Assembly (NCBI RefSeq): GCF_003610495.1
Contig: NZ_RAPK01000011.1
Location: 186,001 to 250,000 of the forward strand
Direction of reading: 5' to 3'
Length of the DNA: 64,000 nucleotides
Source of the DNA: Sinobaca qinghaiensis
GTDB taxonomy: Bacteria > Bacillota > Bacilli > Bacillales > Marinococcaceae
Notes under the pieces: generated by a model
What the model was told of the DNA's origin: nothing
The model's database searches: none
What the model saw: the letters and a program-made list of their open reading frames with translations, nothing else
Shown here: positions 1 through 8,938 of the stretch, one piece after another
How positions within the stretch are numbered: the first letter of the stretch is position 1
How the letters are laid out: each line of letters starts with the position of its first letter
Position numbers and translations under genes: made by a program

Positions 1-892
1 CTACGTAATCCTGAACATTTGTTTTCGCTTTTTTTTCCAACGATGGATAAGTTTTTTTCACCCGATATAATCTTGCGGGAAAAGCTTCTTCCAGTACAAA
101 TTCGTCCGGAAAAGCAGGGAGTGTTATCGAATAGCCGTCTTCTCTGCCAGCGCCCGGTTCATTGTTTGCGACGGGATCATAGACGACCTCCTGCACGGCA
201 CGCGTTTTATCAGGTCTGCTTTCCCAGGAAGCTGGATCATCGAACGTGAGGCTGGAGATTGCTTCGAGCGCCTCTAGTTGAATCCGGTCTATTTTCTCTG
301 TCTCCAGAGGAATACGTACTCTTGCTAAAACTATGATATCCTCGTGCATACCGTAATATTCGATCTCTCTGTAGTGTTCTTTGTCCGATTGAAAGGCATA
401 CGCGAACGGTCCCATGTCGGTACTATCTGCCTCCAGTACTTCATACGCTTCCCCTTCATCAGCAAAATCGCTGCTGGTTGATGTCTTGTTTCGCTGCAAA
501 AATGCCTCCGGGTCTTCCAAACCTCGCATTGAAGCAAAGACTTCTATTACTGCTTCCTGATCATAATGGTAGGTATCATATTCTTTTTCCGATACATAAG
601 CAATGTCTTCTGGTTGATACGTAAACGTTATACCATCGACATCCGTAAAGTAATCATGCATCACTTCAAAATTCTCCGGCTTGTTCATTTTGAATAAGGG
701 CTGACCACTATTGTAGCCTATGTATTCTGTTGGTTCTTCTTCAGGATTGCTTGTGTGTTCTGCCGAAGGAGATGGTTCCTCTGCCTCCTCTTTAGGAGAG
801 GAACTCTCATGAGAAGACGATGGTTCTTCTTCATTGACGCACGCTGCGAGAAGCAAAAAAGCCAATGGAAAAAATAATACTGGGCGCTGCAT
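1..892 (-). CDS. Putative lipoprotein, C-terminus beyond window
   Basis: Open from an ATG at 892 down to the left edge with no stop, so at least 297 residues and incomplete. The N-terminus is a lipoprotein signal: a short charged start, a hydrophobic run, then a lipobox LLAAC with the lipid-anchored Cys at residue 18. A Ser/Glu/Pro-rich linker follows (about residues 19-55), as often seen between the anchor and a folded domain in Bacillus lipoproteins. The rest is acidic with many Tyr and Glu and matches no family I recognise. A GA-rich AAAAAGGAGAG sits just upstream of the start. Inference: a surface-anchored protein on the outer face of the membrane; function unknown. Confidence 0.75.
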   Translation of the reverse strand, partial: MQRPVLFFPLAFLLLAACVNEEEPSSSHESSSPKEEAEEPSPSAEHTSNPEEEPTEYIGYNSGQPLFKMNKPENFEVMHDYFTDVDGITFTYQPEDIAYVSEKEYDTYHYDQEAVIEVFASMRGLEDPEAFLQRNKTSTSSDFADEGEAYEVLEADSTDMGPFAYAFQSDKEHYREIEYYGMHEDIIVLARVRIPLETEKIDRIQLEALEAISSLTFDDPASWESRPDKTRAVQEVVYDPVANNEPGAGREDGYSITLPAFPDEFVLEEAFPARLYRVKKTYPSLEKKAKTNVQDYV

Positions 893-1250
893 CTTTTTCT
901 CTCCTTTTTTCAATTTCCAGCTATCCATAATACGACGAATGAACATATATTATCCCACATATGGAAATTACTGAATATGTTGAACGAGGATAGTCTTATA
1001 GCTCTAATCATTTTCCCTTATTTAATATCTAGCAAAACGTTTATTCCGTATGATTTCATACAGTTCATGCTCTCTTTTGTCTCTCTGGTTTTTTGTGCTT
1101 CTCCCCTGTGTGTCCTTATAAAAAGCGCACTAGTCGATCATTCGAAAAGATTCTTTGCTAGGCGACTTTTGAAATAACATATCCTTTTACGTAGAATGTA
1201 CTCTATAGAATGGTACCTAACCAAATATACTTCCAGTTAGGATGTGCGAT
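893..1250. other. Intergenic region between divergent genes
   Basis: AT-rich stretch between the leftward lipoprotein gene and the rightward YcxB-like gene. One 66-codon frame lies at 977-1177 but has no ribosome binding site and an unremarkable composition, so I do not call it. I see no repeat or structured element; the promoters of both flanking genes are presumably here. Confidence 0.4.
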
Positions 1251-1778
1251 ATGGAAAGCGTCACCTGCCGCGGTCAAGTAAGCAAAAAAGAGTTTATGAT
1301 GTTTTATTTGTTTCATGTACGAAAAAGACTGGCCTTTCAATCATTTGCCTTCCTTCTTCTTTTATTGATTTCTTTTACCTATTTAAGCAGCTCCACCGAT
1401 ATAGTGAGGAATACGTTTCCCGTTTTCAGCTATTCGATCGTCGTTGCTTTATTATATAGCGCCGCCCAGTTGGGATTAACGGCTTTCTCTGCCCACAAGG
1501 ACTACGAAGGCGATTCTTACATAAGGCGTGATGTTACGCACGTGATCAATGAAGAGCTTTTAATCCAACAAAGCAATAAGGGAGATAAACTAAATAATTG
1601 GGACGATGTTCACGAAGTCTTTACGCGGAAGGATAAGTATTTGATTTATATAGGTCCTTATCGAGCCGTCATTCTGCCGTTTCGTTTTTTTGCATCGACC
1701 AAGGATCGGCAAGCTTTAGAAAATATCATGAAACAGCGTTTGAAAAAGAAGCAATTGCATCTAAAAAAAGCTCCATGA
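1251..1778 (+). CDS. YcxB-like membrane protein
   Basis: A 175-residue protein starting at ATG 1251, preferred over ATG 1242 because TTAGGA lies eight bases before it. Two hydrophobic segments (about residues 25-45 and 52-75) are followed by a soluble C-terminal domain of the YcxB type, with the characteristic N-x-WDDVHEV strand and the YLIYIGPYRAVILPFR segment near residues 120-155. The function of the family is not established. In B. subtilis ycxB lies next to ycxC (EamA permease) and ycxD (MocR-type regulator), and the same three families are consecutive here, which supports the assignment. Confidence 0.75.
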   Translation: MESVTCRGQVSKKEFMMFYLFHVRKRLAFQSFAFLLLLLISFTYLSSSTDIVRNTFPVFSYSIVVALLYSAAQLGLTAFSAHKDYEGDSYIRRDVTHVINEELLIQQSNKGDKLNNWDDVHEVFTRKDKYLIYIGPYRAVILPFRFFASTKDRQALENIMKQRLKKKQLHLKKAP

Positions 1779-1903
1779 AAGAAAATCAAATAAAAGTTTT
1801 TAACTAATAACTAACAGAATCTTTAATGAAAAAGGAGTGAACACCAATATACAGCCTCCTCGCTTTCCTTGTGGTGCAGTCTTTTTATTTGGTAAGCTCG
1901 CTT

Positions 1904-2806
1904 TCATTCATATACTGGCACCGATTTTGTTTTCTTCTGGAAGTGGCTATGCGATAGATAGACCCCGAGCAAGGTAATGCCCCCGCCTATCAGGGTGACG
2001 ACTGTTGGTGTTTCCCCCAGCCAGATCCAGGCCAGAAGAAAAGATAACACCGGTGTTACATACAGGGCACTCGTAGCTTCAGAGGCGCCGGAATGTATCG
2101 TCAAATACGCTAATGTAAAGTAGGGCAGGACCGTCGGAAAGACGCCCAAGTACACCACGACCCATGTAACCTCTAACGGTGCCTCCCCTATCGCCTGTCC
2201 GAGACCAGGAAAGAAAATCAGCATCCATAACGTGCCGGCCCAAATCGCATACATCGTAAATGGGATGACTCCGTATTTTGTTAAGTAGGCGTGTTGAAAA
2301 ACAAAATACACGCTTTCTGCCAGCGCCGCCAGCAGAATAATCCACACTCCCGTCTGCCAGGTAAACGAAGAGCCACTGCCTTCCAAGGAGATCATCGCAA
2401 TCCCTCCCAAACTAATCAACGCCCCGATCCATTTCATCCATCCCAGTTTTTCCCGAAAAAAGGCCGTGACTAAAAAGGCTGCAAACAACGGCGTTGTAGA
2501 CACCAATAAACTGGCCGGTCCAGCCTCGACGGTTTGTTCTCCTATATTCAAGGCCGTATGGTACACGCTGAACCCCAATCCTCCCAGGACTAGGATCACC
2601 GGCCAGTCTCGAACCTTCGGGAGGGAGATGCGAAGACAGGCCGCGACGAGGACTAATACAACAGAACCAATTAGCAGCCGGAGTAACGACAGATGCTGAG
2701 GAGAAAAAGCCGTCAGCGCCACACGAATGGCTGGAAATGCAGAAGCCCATAAAAAGATGGTAACGATATACGCCAGAAACAGCGTGCCCTTGTTTGGATG
2801 TGTCAT
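1904..2806 (-). CDS. EamA/DMT family transporter (YcxC-like)
   Basis: A 300-residue integral membrane protein with ten predicted helices in two EamA repeats (about residues 8-140 and 155-290), typical length for drug/metabolite transporters. WASAFPAIR near residue 21 and the repeated Gly/Ala/Trp-rich helix starts are family hallmarks. These proteins usually export amino acids or related metabolites across the cytoplasmic membrane; the substrate cannot be read from sequence. The start has a strong AGGAGGAGG site. It is divergent from the MocR-type regulator at 2961, a common arrangement in which the regulator controls the exporter. Confidence 0.85.
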   Translation of the reverse strand: MTHPNKGTLFLAYIVTIFLWASAFPAIRVALTAFSPQHLSLLRLLIGSVVLVLVAACLRISLPKVRDWPVILVLGGLGFSVYHTALNIGEQTVEAGPASLLVSTTPLFAAFLVTAFFREKLGWMKWIGALISLGGIAMISLEGSGSSFTWQTGVWIILLAALAESVYFVFQHAYLTKYGVIPFTMYAIWAGTLWMLIFFPGLGQAIGEAPLEVTWVVVYLGVFPTVLPYFTLAYLTIHSGASEATSALYVTPVLSFLLAWIWLGETPTVVTLIGGGITLLGVYLSHSHFQKKTKSVPVYE

Positions 2807-2960
2807 GTTTTCCTCCTCCTATTTTCTGCTTCTTACCCAACCACTAGTATCAGCGAATGAGCGATAGTTTTATGATAATATGGAGGAGACAACATGTCTT
2901 CAACAGGTGAACTCATTTTCTACCCAACCAATTTCCTGTGAAGATAACAAGGAGAAATCA

Positions 2961-4382
2961 ATGAACGAAACAAAACACGTGCACATCGTGACATTTATCA
3001 AGGATAAGATAAAAAAAGGCGAATGGACCATCGGCAGTCGTCTGCCCAGCCAACGGCAATTAGCTCTTCTATTTGAGGTGAACCGGAGTACGATCGTAAC
3101 CGCCCTGGAGGAATTGACTGCCGAAGGATTAATTCAAGGAAAAACAGGCGTGGCCACGGTAGTGATCAACAATACCTGGACCCTTTTGGAGGGTAACGTG
3201 CCCTCCACCTGGAACAAAAATATCAAGCTTGGGGGTCATCAGGCCAGCAGTGTGTTAGTACAGGAGATTAACGAGGCAGAGTCGGATCCCCGTTTGATTC
3301 AACTGAGTAAAGGGGAATTAGCACCCGATCTGTTTCCTTTACAGCAAATGAAAGAAGTCCTCCATCGCGTGTCCGATCAGTTAACCTCTTTCGGCTATGA
3401 AGAACCAAAGGGCAACCGGCAGCTGCGGGAAGCTGTGAGCGTCCATTTAAAAAAGAGAGGCATCAATGCCTCTCCTTCCTCCATTCTGATTGTTTCGGGA
3501 GCCCTGCAGGCTCTCCACCTTATCTCTGTCGGCCTGTTGCAGCAAGGCTCGACCGTTTACGTGGAAAAACCGTCCTATGTCTATTCGCTGGCGGTGTTTC
3601 AGTCGGCCGGGGTCCAGTTAAAAGGACTTCCCATCGACAGAGAGGGTCTTTCCTTAGAGGCATTACAGAAAGTACCCTTCCGTCCCGGCCATTCCGTGCT
3701 GTACACGAACCCTACCTACCATAATCCGACCAGCTCTCTCATGAGCCTCAGCCGTCGAAAGACCCTTCGTGCGGTATGTGAAGAAAAACAGCTACCGATG
3801 ATCGAAGACGACGTGTACCGAGACTTGTGGCTGGATGAACCCCCTCCCCCTGCGCTAAAAGCAAGGGACACCACGGGCAGTATGTTATACCTGGGCAGTT
3901 TTTCGAAATCTCTCAGTGCCGGTCTGCGCATTGGCTGGGTGGTGGGTCCTGATGCCGTCATCGACCGGCTGGCCGATTTAAAAATGCAGTCCGATTATGG
4001 CTCCAGCAGCCTGTCGCAATATGCAGCGACGGAATGGCTGACAAGCGGCCTGTACGAGGAGCATCTGACAACGATAAGAGAAGCGTTGATCTACCGACGA
4101 ACGCTTTTCGTTCAGGCTCTAGAAACCTACTTAGCACCTTATGCCACCTGGACCGTTCCCACGGGCGGGTTCTTTATCTGGATTCAATTACATCAAGCGA
4201 TCGACGCCCGTTCGTTGTTTTCCCAGGCGAAGGAAGCCGGCCTGTTGTTGAATCCGGGAAGTATTTATGCTGAACCCTCCGGCAGCTACATCCGTTTGTC
4301 CTACGCTTATGCTTCGCACTCCGAATTACAGGAAGGCATTCGACGATTAGCTCTTATCATTAAAACAGCCATAGAAAAATAA
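2961..4382 (+). CDS. MocR-type GntR/aminotransferase regulator (YcxD-like)
   Basis: A 473-residue fusion of an N-terminal GntR winged helix (about residues 1-75, with GSRLPSQRQLA) and a fold-type I aminotransferase domain. The PLP-binding lysine is Lys316 in GSFSKSLSAGLRIGW. I chose ATG 2961 because AAGGAG lies seven bases before it; an in-frame ATG at 2880 would add a 27-residue non-conserved extension without a comparable site. MocR proteins use PLP or a PLP adduct as effector and regulate neighbouring metabolic or transport genes. Divergence from the EamA transporter suggests that is the target. Confidence 0.88.
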   Translation: MNETKHVHIVTFIKDKIKKGEWTIGSRLPSQRQLALLFEVNRSTIVTALEELTAEGLIQGKTGVATVVINNTWTLLEGNVPSTWNKNIKLGGHQASSVLVQEINEAESDPRLIQLSKGELAPDLFPLQQMKEVLHRVSDQLTSFGYEEPKGNRQLREAVSVHLKKRGINASPSSILIVSGALQALHLISVGLLQQGSTVYVEKPSYVYSLAVFQSAGVQLKGLPIDREGLSLEALQKVPFRPGHSVLYTNPTYHNPTSSLMSLSRRKTLRAVCEEKQLPMIEDDVYRDLWLDEPPPPALKARDTTGSMLYLGSFSKSLSAGLRIGWVVGPDAVIDRLADLKMQSDYGSSSLSQYAATEWLTSGLYEEHLTTIREALIYRRTLFVQALETYLAPYATWTVPTGGFFIWIQLHQAIDARSLFSQAKEAGLLLNPGSIYAEPSGSYIRLSYAYASHSELQEGIRRLALIIKTAIEK

Positions 4383-4723
4383 GTTCACTTTCTAAAGAGA
4401 TATGAACACCCCATTAAAGTAGACCTCTAAATTACCATCAACTAAAAACAGGCTGAATATGATAGAAGGATACTTTATTTTAAGGTTCTTCTCTTTTTGA
4501 TTTGCAGACGTCTGTTTTTAGAAAAGGTGTTTATTTTAGAAGGAACTGGTTTTCTATATTCTCTGTAAAGAATATAGGAGGAGCAAATCCAATCGGATGG
4601 CAGGCGCCCTTGCGTATGAAATACATATATAACAAATTATTTAGTGAACTAGCCAAAAATATACGAAAAGGGTGTTAACTTTTTAGGTGGATGAAAGTCT
4701 TATACATGAAGGGAGGGGAATTT
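4383..4723. other. Intergenic leader of the ECF sigma operon
   Basis: No gene seen. A perfect 8-bp inverted repeat (CTATATTC at 4554-4561 and GAATATAG at 4570-4577) lies just after GGAAC at 4542-4546. A second GAAC-type element near 4643 is followed by CGAAAA. Either could be an ECF -35 element for autoregulation, but the -10 match is weak in both cases. Confidence 0.3.
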
Positions 4724-5221
4724 TTGCATGCACAGGAGGAATTTGTCCGGGCTTTACATAAAAAATCAGATATCATCTTTAAGTACTTAGTAAAAATAGG
4801 GGCCGCCCCAAAGGATGCAGAAGATATTGTTCAGGAGTCGTTATATAAATTAATGTTATACATTGATTCCATCGAGCCTGCGAAAGCTTACAGCTGGCTG
4901 TTCCGGGTAGCGATCAATCAATACTATGATGTGTGCCGCAGGCAGAAGAAGGAAATACAGACGTCTTTTGAACATCTGGAGTTTGTAGATGAATCCTTCC
5001 TGCCTGAAGACTTTGTTGCCCAAGGGGAAATGAGAAAAGAGATCCAGGTCACCCTTGACCAATTACCACCCCTTCAAAAGCAGCTGCTTTTACTCAAATA
5101 CGAGATGGAATTAAGTTATGCAGATATGGCAGAACTGTTGAATTTAAATCCAGGAACGGTAAAAACCTATTTATTTCGAGCCAGGCAAACATTTAAAGAA
5201 CGGTATAAAAAGGAGCAGTGA
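4724..5221 (+). CDS. ECF-type RNA polymerase sigma factor
   Basis: A 165-residue sigma-70 family protein of extracytoplasmic-function size. Region 2 covers about residues 10-75 (DAEDIVQESLYKL, then the SWLFRVAINQYYD core-binding and -10 segment). Region 4 covers about 105-160 (LPPLQKQLLLLKYEMELSY, then a helix-turn-helix ending in GTVKTYLFRAR). TTG 4724 is preferred because GGGAGGGG lies just upstream; an upstream ATG at 4691 is also in frame but lacks a good site. The next gene, four bases downstream, encodes its likely anti-sigma factor, so the pair should respond to an envelope signal. Confidence 0.88.
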   Translation: MHAQEEFVRALHKKSDIIFKYLVKIGAAPKDAEDIVQESLYKLMLYIDSIEPAKAYSWLFRVAINQYYDVCRRQKKEIQTSFEHLEFVDESFLPEDFVAQGEMRKEIQVTLDQLPPLQKQLLLLKYEMELSYADMAELLNLNPGTVKTYLFRARQTFKERYKKEQ

Positions 5222-5225
5222 GACC

Positions 5226-6236
5226 ATGGCAGACAAGAAAAATCCTAAAGAAAATGAATTAGACCAGCTGTTCGATCCAAATAATTCCGGTGATTCATTT
5301 TCAAAAATCATTGGAAAAGCTCGTAGAAGAAGCATCATTCGAAATATCCTCATCTCCATTTCTGTCTTGTTTTTCTTGATTATTTTGGTGGGTTTTTCTT
5401 GGCTTTCTATGATGAGATGGAGTGAAACCAACGCGATTCGTGATATCGAGTTATTCAACAGGATCACCAATCCAAACGTAGAGGAGTCCGGTAGCCAGCA
5501 GCAGGGCAATAGCTTTTTCGAAGGGATTCTGCGATTCAATCGATACAAGGAAGTCGAAGGGATTCCTGTGGATTGGAGTGAGGAGGTCATGACATACAGC
5601 CTGTTTGGCGGCGTCAGTGGATTCGCCGGCAGTCATTCCCCTGTTCAACTGCAAGAAGAAGGCGAAGATCAAGTAAACGTATATGACCGGGAAACCAAGC
5701 AACGAATGATGAGCTTTTATCACCCCAAGGTAGCGTATGATCAATTAGCTAATGGTGTAAAGGAGCTGGAAAACTATCCGGAAGACACCGCAGCGGAAGT
5801 AGCTTTATCCTTCGATCAGACCTACAGCCCTTCCGAGATTGAAGACGCGATGCCGGAAGCAATCAATGTGAAATGGTATTGGACCGATACGTACTCCGCT
5901 GCTGATATAGATCGTAAAAACGAAGGAATCGAAGAGCAGAACGGAAGTGGAGCTCCTGAACTGGCCACACAAATTTACGGATTTGATGCGTCCATGGAAA
6001 CAGAAGGTTTTATTGATACGATTGAAACGGGATTACGTATCGAAAATGGGAAATATATTGGGGAATACGAACGGATTCATGACAATCTAACGGAAGAGGA
6101 CTCCCCCCTAAAGGAAGAAAATGTAGAAGTCATTGGCGCAGTGGTTACGGGAAGCGTAGAGGATCTTCAACCGCTGGAAGACTCTACTATGATCCGCGCC
6201 TCTATATTGGGTGTTACCGCTAATCCGTATCAGTAA
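5226..6236 (+). CDS. Membrane anti-sigma factor (Sigma_reg_N/C type)
   Basis: A 336-residue single-pass protein: cytoplasmic N-terminus of about 38 residues, one membrane helix at residues 39-61, then a large acidic extracytoplasmic domain. The N-terminal ELDQLFD segment and overall plan match the sigma-factor-regulator family seen in Bacillus (the YhdL group), where the cytoplasmic part holds the ECF sigma factor and the outer part senses envelope state. It begins four bases after the sigma gene and is co-transcribed, which is the main support for the role. The outer domain is Glu/Asp rich, as expected in a halophile. Confidence 0.8.
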   Translation: MADKKNPKENELDQLFDPNNSGDSFSKIIGKARRRSIIRNILISISVLFFLIILVGFSWLSMMRWSETNAIRDIELFNRITNPNVEESGSQQQGNSFFEGILRFNRYKEVEGIPVDWSEEVMTYSLFGGVSGFAGSHSPVQLQEEGEDQVNVYDRETKQRMMSFYHPKVAYDQLANGVKELENYPEDTAAEVALSFDQTYSPSEIEDAMPEAINVKWYWTDTYSAADIDRKNEGIEEQNGSGAPELATQIYGFDASMETEGFIDTIETGLRIENGKYIGEYERIHDNLTEEDSPLKEENVEVIGAVVTGSVEDLQPLEDSTMIRASILGVTANPYQ

Positions 6237-6340
6237 CTAGAAAAAGAGATGCAACTTAAATATCAAAAAAGATATGTAAATAAGTGCTCCTCTTTTACTG
6301 ATGATTAACATAATCCAATTTATTAGTACCTAATAAAAAG

Positions 6341-6380
6341 GAGAGTAGAGGCTATCGATGCACCTCTACTCTCTTTTTTA
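6341..6380 (+). terminator. Terminator after the sigma/anti-sigma operon
   Basis: An 11-bp perfect stem (GAGAGTAGAGG / CCTCTACTCTC) with an 11-base loop followed by a T-run. An A-run in front means it could also work leftward. Confidence 0.8.
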
Positions 6381-6405
6381 TCTTCCTATTGGACTGGACG
6401 TTATC

Positions 6406-6536
6406 TTACTCATGATCCTCCCGCATTTCCTGTTTTTGGCCTTTATATGTATCTCTTAAAAACACCTCCACTTCGACGTAGTAGAGGCAACTAGAAATAG
6501 CGTTTCTTCGTCTAAGAGAACATTATCGTCACTTGA
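6406..6536 (-). pseudogene. Possible gene remnant between sigma operon and XRE gene
   Basis: On the minus strand two adjacent frames read like protein: an acidic segment SSDDNVLLDEETLFLVAS and, one frame over, YVEVEVFLRDTYKGQKQEM ending at a stop at 6408-6406. Neither has a start or ribosome binding site. This could be the frameshifted tail of a lost gene, but the evidence is only amino acid composition. The rest of 6241-6674 shows nothing else beyond the terminator at 6341. Confidence 0.2.
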
Positions 6537-6674
6537 CGCCGTCCTCCTCCCTAGAAGAAAAATTGGCTTCGCTTCATGTCTCCCGGCTTGCGAAATAGGA
6601 AAGGTGTCTTGATGGAGGCGGGAACTATCTTTTCATATTTCACTATCATTACTATCGCTTCACAAGCTATGGAG

Positions 6675-6890
6675 TTATATACGACGGTGAGAAGGTCCAT
6701 AAATTAAATCTTCTATAGAGACCTTCAAGGCTTCAGAAAGTTTAGTTAAGAGTAAAAGACCTGGATTAGCGTTTTTGTTTTTTTCCAGTGTGCTCAAATA
6801 AGATACGGATATATTGGCTCTTTGAGCTAAGTCAGACAAAGATAACTGGTCTTTTTGACGATAAAACTTTATATTTTTGCCATTCATCAT
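6675..6890 (-). CDS. Small XRE-family helix-turn-helix regulator
   Basis: A 71-residue protein that is essentially one HTH domain: LSLSDLAQRANISVSYLSTLE (about residues 16-36) gives the two DNA-binding helices, and the following Leu-rich helices complete the five-helix fold. AAGGAAGG stands before the double ATG start. Single-domain proteins of this kind act as repressors or phage/plasmid-type control proteins. No partner gene is adjacent, so the target is unknown. Confidence 0.75.
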   Translation of the reverse strand: MMNGKNIKFYRQKDQLSLSDLAQRANISVSYLSTLEKNKNANPGLLLLTKLSEALKVSIEDLIYGPSHRRI

Positions 6891-7310
6891 ACCTTCCTTT
6901 CTTTATCAGGCATTAGCCTGATTCCATCCATGTTTTTCTATTATTCATCCTATTTTTTTAATTGGGCCTTTACGGGTATATATTCCATTCTCGTTCTTTC
7001 CTGCAAAAAAAGCCTGAACGCTTAAAATCTCCTCCCCTTCTTCTTATCATTTCTTAGATTCTTTATTCCTGTTGCTGTCATCATCAGCGCTCTGCATTGC
7101 CTTCCTCCAGGCAACAAAGCTTCAAAAAGAGGATCTATCTACGGATCTTATGCCTGTGTTTCTTATAAAACAGGAAAAAGGTTTTAGTTCCTTTCTAAAC
7201 GGTAAAAGCATAAAAAACAGAAGAAAAGCTATAGATCTCACGGTCACCCATGTTTCTCTATATGGATGATGCCAACACTTATCTGCTAAATAACTAAAGG
7301 AGGAAATCAA
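6891..7310. other. Intergenic region, no supported gene
   Basis: Between the leftward XRE gene and the rightward YtxH-like gene. Two overlapping 65-67 codon frames (7072-7269 plus, 7122-7325 minus) lack ribosome binding sites and protein-like composition. A weak SigB-like pair (GTTTTA near 7181 and GGTAAA at 7201) lies about 110 bases before the next gene but matches the consensus poorly. Confidence 0.3.
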
Positions 7311-7832
7311 ATGACAATGAATCAAGAAAAGACACCAACCGATAAAAAGAAAAAAACAGCTCCGGTAGCTCTGCTATCTATTGCAGCTATAGGAGGGGGC
7401 GTTATGTGGCTGACAAAAAGGTCCCGTTCGAGTAGTACAAGCGATGGATCAGGATTAAAAGAAAAAGCAAAAGAAGCGAATAACCAGGTCGATAAAGAAG
7501 AACTCAAAAACCGTTCTAAAAGGGTCGGAACGCTTGTTAAAACCATCGCGACAAGCCTTCAGGAGATTTATGAAAAACAGGGAAAGGATCTCATGCAGCA
7601 GGCCCAACAGGTGAAAGAGCAAGCAGAACATGTCGCTTCAACGGCCAAAGAAGCCGGTGAGGAATTAAAAGAAGTCAAAGAAACCACCGTTCAAGAAACC
7701 AAAGAAGAAATACAGGGAGCCAAAGAGGATGTCCAGGGAGCTACAGAAGCTGCTCAAGAAGACCATTCATCTTCAACCAATAAGGATTCTTCAACTGCTA
7801 CTTCTCGTCAGGCTGACGAGAAAAACGTATAG
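7311..7832 (+). CDS. YtxH-like membrane-anchored coiled-coil protein
   Basis: A 173-residue low-complexity protein: a Lys-rich N-terminus, one hydrophobic helix (about residues 17-35), then a long Lys/Glu/Ala/Gln segment predicted as coiled coil, and a Ser/Thr-rich acidic tail. AGGAGG lies before ATG 7311. The plan resembles YtxH-type general stress proteins of Bacillus, but such sequences are compositionally biased, so homology is uncertain. It is a single gene with its own terminator. Confidence 0.6.
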   Translation: MTMNQEKTPTDKKKKTAPVALLSIAAIGGGVMWLTKRSRSSSTSDGSGLKEKAKEANNQVDKEELKNRSKRVGTLVKTIATSLQEIYEKQGKDLMQQAQQVKEQAEHVASTAKEAGEELKEVKETTVQETKEEIQGAKEDVQGATEAAQEDHSSSTNKDSSTATSRQADEKNV

Positions 7833-7863
7833 GAAAAGACCAGGAATAATGAGTTTAAGGTAG

Positions 7864-7897
7864 GTCGTCGAGAAAAGAACGTTCTTGACGACTTTTT
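7864..7897 (+). terminator. Terminator of the YtxH-like gene
   Basis: Stem GTCGTC...GACGAC, extended by GAGAA/TTCTT, followed by TTTTTA. The remainder of 7833-8171 shows no gene. Confidence 0.75.
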
Positions 7898-8171
7898 ATG
7901 GAAACTATATGAAAATAGACTCCTACTTACGAGAAAGGAAGAAAGACACTATTTATAAATTCTATAAATATAAAAGCTTTTGGATATGAAGTCCAAAAGC
8001 TCTTTTGTGGATACGTTTTCTGATCTGCATCTTTAACATAAATGATTGTTTATAAAAGGAGATTTTTCCTATACGATCAACCTTATATGTCCTCAACATG
8101 TAAATAAAGGGGGTTTTTGTTCCTGCGTCGAAATTATTATATATCAAGTAGTACACAGGAGGAGTGAAGGC

Positions 8172-8738
8172 GTGCTTTCTGAATCTGTTTTTATACGTAT
8201 AGTATACGCCGAAAACAAGGACCCTTATTTGCATCTATTGATTTTTAGTAATACCGTCGCTCTGCTGAAAACGGCACTAAATGTAGCTCTTTTTCCCGGG
8301 TTTCAAAAAGGAGACGTATTTATCCTTGGAGAACAGGGCTTCCAGGTGTTTAATACTATTCTTTCTTACCTCGAAAACAAGCACGGCACGAAAACCATCA
8401 CATTGGAATCTATCACCTATTATGTCAAAGCTACGTCTTTAGATACCATTAAGGATCTAGACAGAGACCACATAAACGATAGCGAACGAATAAACGTAGA
8501 CACGTGCCTTATGTTATTAGACCAATGGACGGGCTCCCACGTCTCTTCTATGTTGAAACAACCAGACATTGATATTTGGATGTATTTAAGCGTTTTTCAA
8601 CAGGAAAAGGCAAAAGAAAGCATTTTTTATTTACGGGACCATGGCTTTATTCTAATAACGTGGGTCCAGGCTGGAGACTGGGGTGGCACGTATATCAATA
8701 TTGCGTCCACTAGTAAGCTGAAGGCATTTTACAAATAA
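8172..8738 (+). CDS. Orphan protein with duplicated-family N-terminal domain (family A)
   Basis: A 188-residue protein of unknown function. GTG 8172 is preferred because AGGAGGAG lies nine bases before it; an in-frame ATG at 8046 would add 42 residues with no clear site. Residues about 5-95 align by eye with the whole 99-residue product of the gene at 10638-10937: SVFIRIVY matches SVLIKLIY, LLIFSN matches FVFFSD, and ITLESITYYVKA matches LEMEWITYYAKS. The C-terminal half is extra. There are no membrane helices. It is the only plus-strand member of this paralogue-rich island. Confidence 0.65.
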   Translation: MLSESVFIRIVYAENKDPYLHLLIFSNTVALLKTALNVALFPGFQKGDVFILGEQGFQVFNTILSYLENKHGTKTITLESITYYVKATSLDTIKDLDRDHINDSERINVDTCLMLLDQWTGSHVSSMLKQPDIDIWMYLSVFQQEKAKESIFYLRDHGFILITWVQAGDWGGTYINIASTSKLKAFYK

Positions 8739-8760
8739 CATGTGAAGGAACAATATTTCA

Positions 8761-8868
8761 CTAAACGATTAACATTTCCCCTTCTTTATTTTCATTCTTG
8801 GTTCCAACCCATGTATTTGTCGTTGAATAAAATACAATGACATATCTCTTTTGTACCTTTCCCTTCAT
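8761..8868 (-). CDS. Tiny orphan protein, 35 aa (family E, copy 1)
   Basis: A short frame with a near copy at 12848-12946. Both begin MK, share an aromatic-rich core (VIVFYSTTNTWVGTK here), and align at the DNA level for roughly 80 bases. The paralogy is the main reason to regard it as real. The ribosome binding site is weak, and the frame stays open upstream to 8976, so the start could lie further upstream. Confidence 0.35.
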   Translation of the reverse strand: MKGKVQKRYVIVFYSTTNTWVGTKNENKEGEMLIV

Positions 8869-8938
8869 ATATATCCAGTCAATTAAAATATAATATCGGA
8901 CGGAAGAGGTTATCTTTGTTTGCGATGAAAAGCTTTTT

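Noticed and set aside
977-1177. 66-codon plus-strand frame in the first intergenic gap
   Set aside because: No ribosome binding site and no protein-like pattern; AT-rich sequence opens frames easily.
2412-2840. 142-codon minus-strand frame inside the EamA gene
   Set aside because: Same-strand alternative frame of a clearly identified transporter.
6962-6979. GGGTAT at 6974 as a SigB -10
   Set aside because: No GTTTAA-like element at the right distance upstream.
7120-7170. 16-codon minus-strand peptide behind GGAGGAAGG
   Set aside because: Too short to judge and no conservation evidence; the ribosome site lies in a small hairpin.
7180-7206. SigB promoter for the YtxH-like gene (GTTTTA/GGTAAA)
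   Set aside because: Both elements deviate from consensus; not strong enough to list as a promoter.
7072-7325. Overlapping 65-67 codon frames on both strands before the YtxH-like gene
   Set aside because: No start context on either strand, and each is the shadow of the other.
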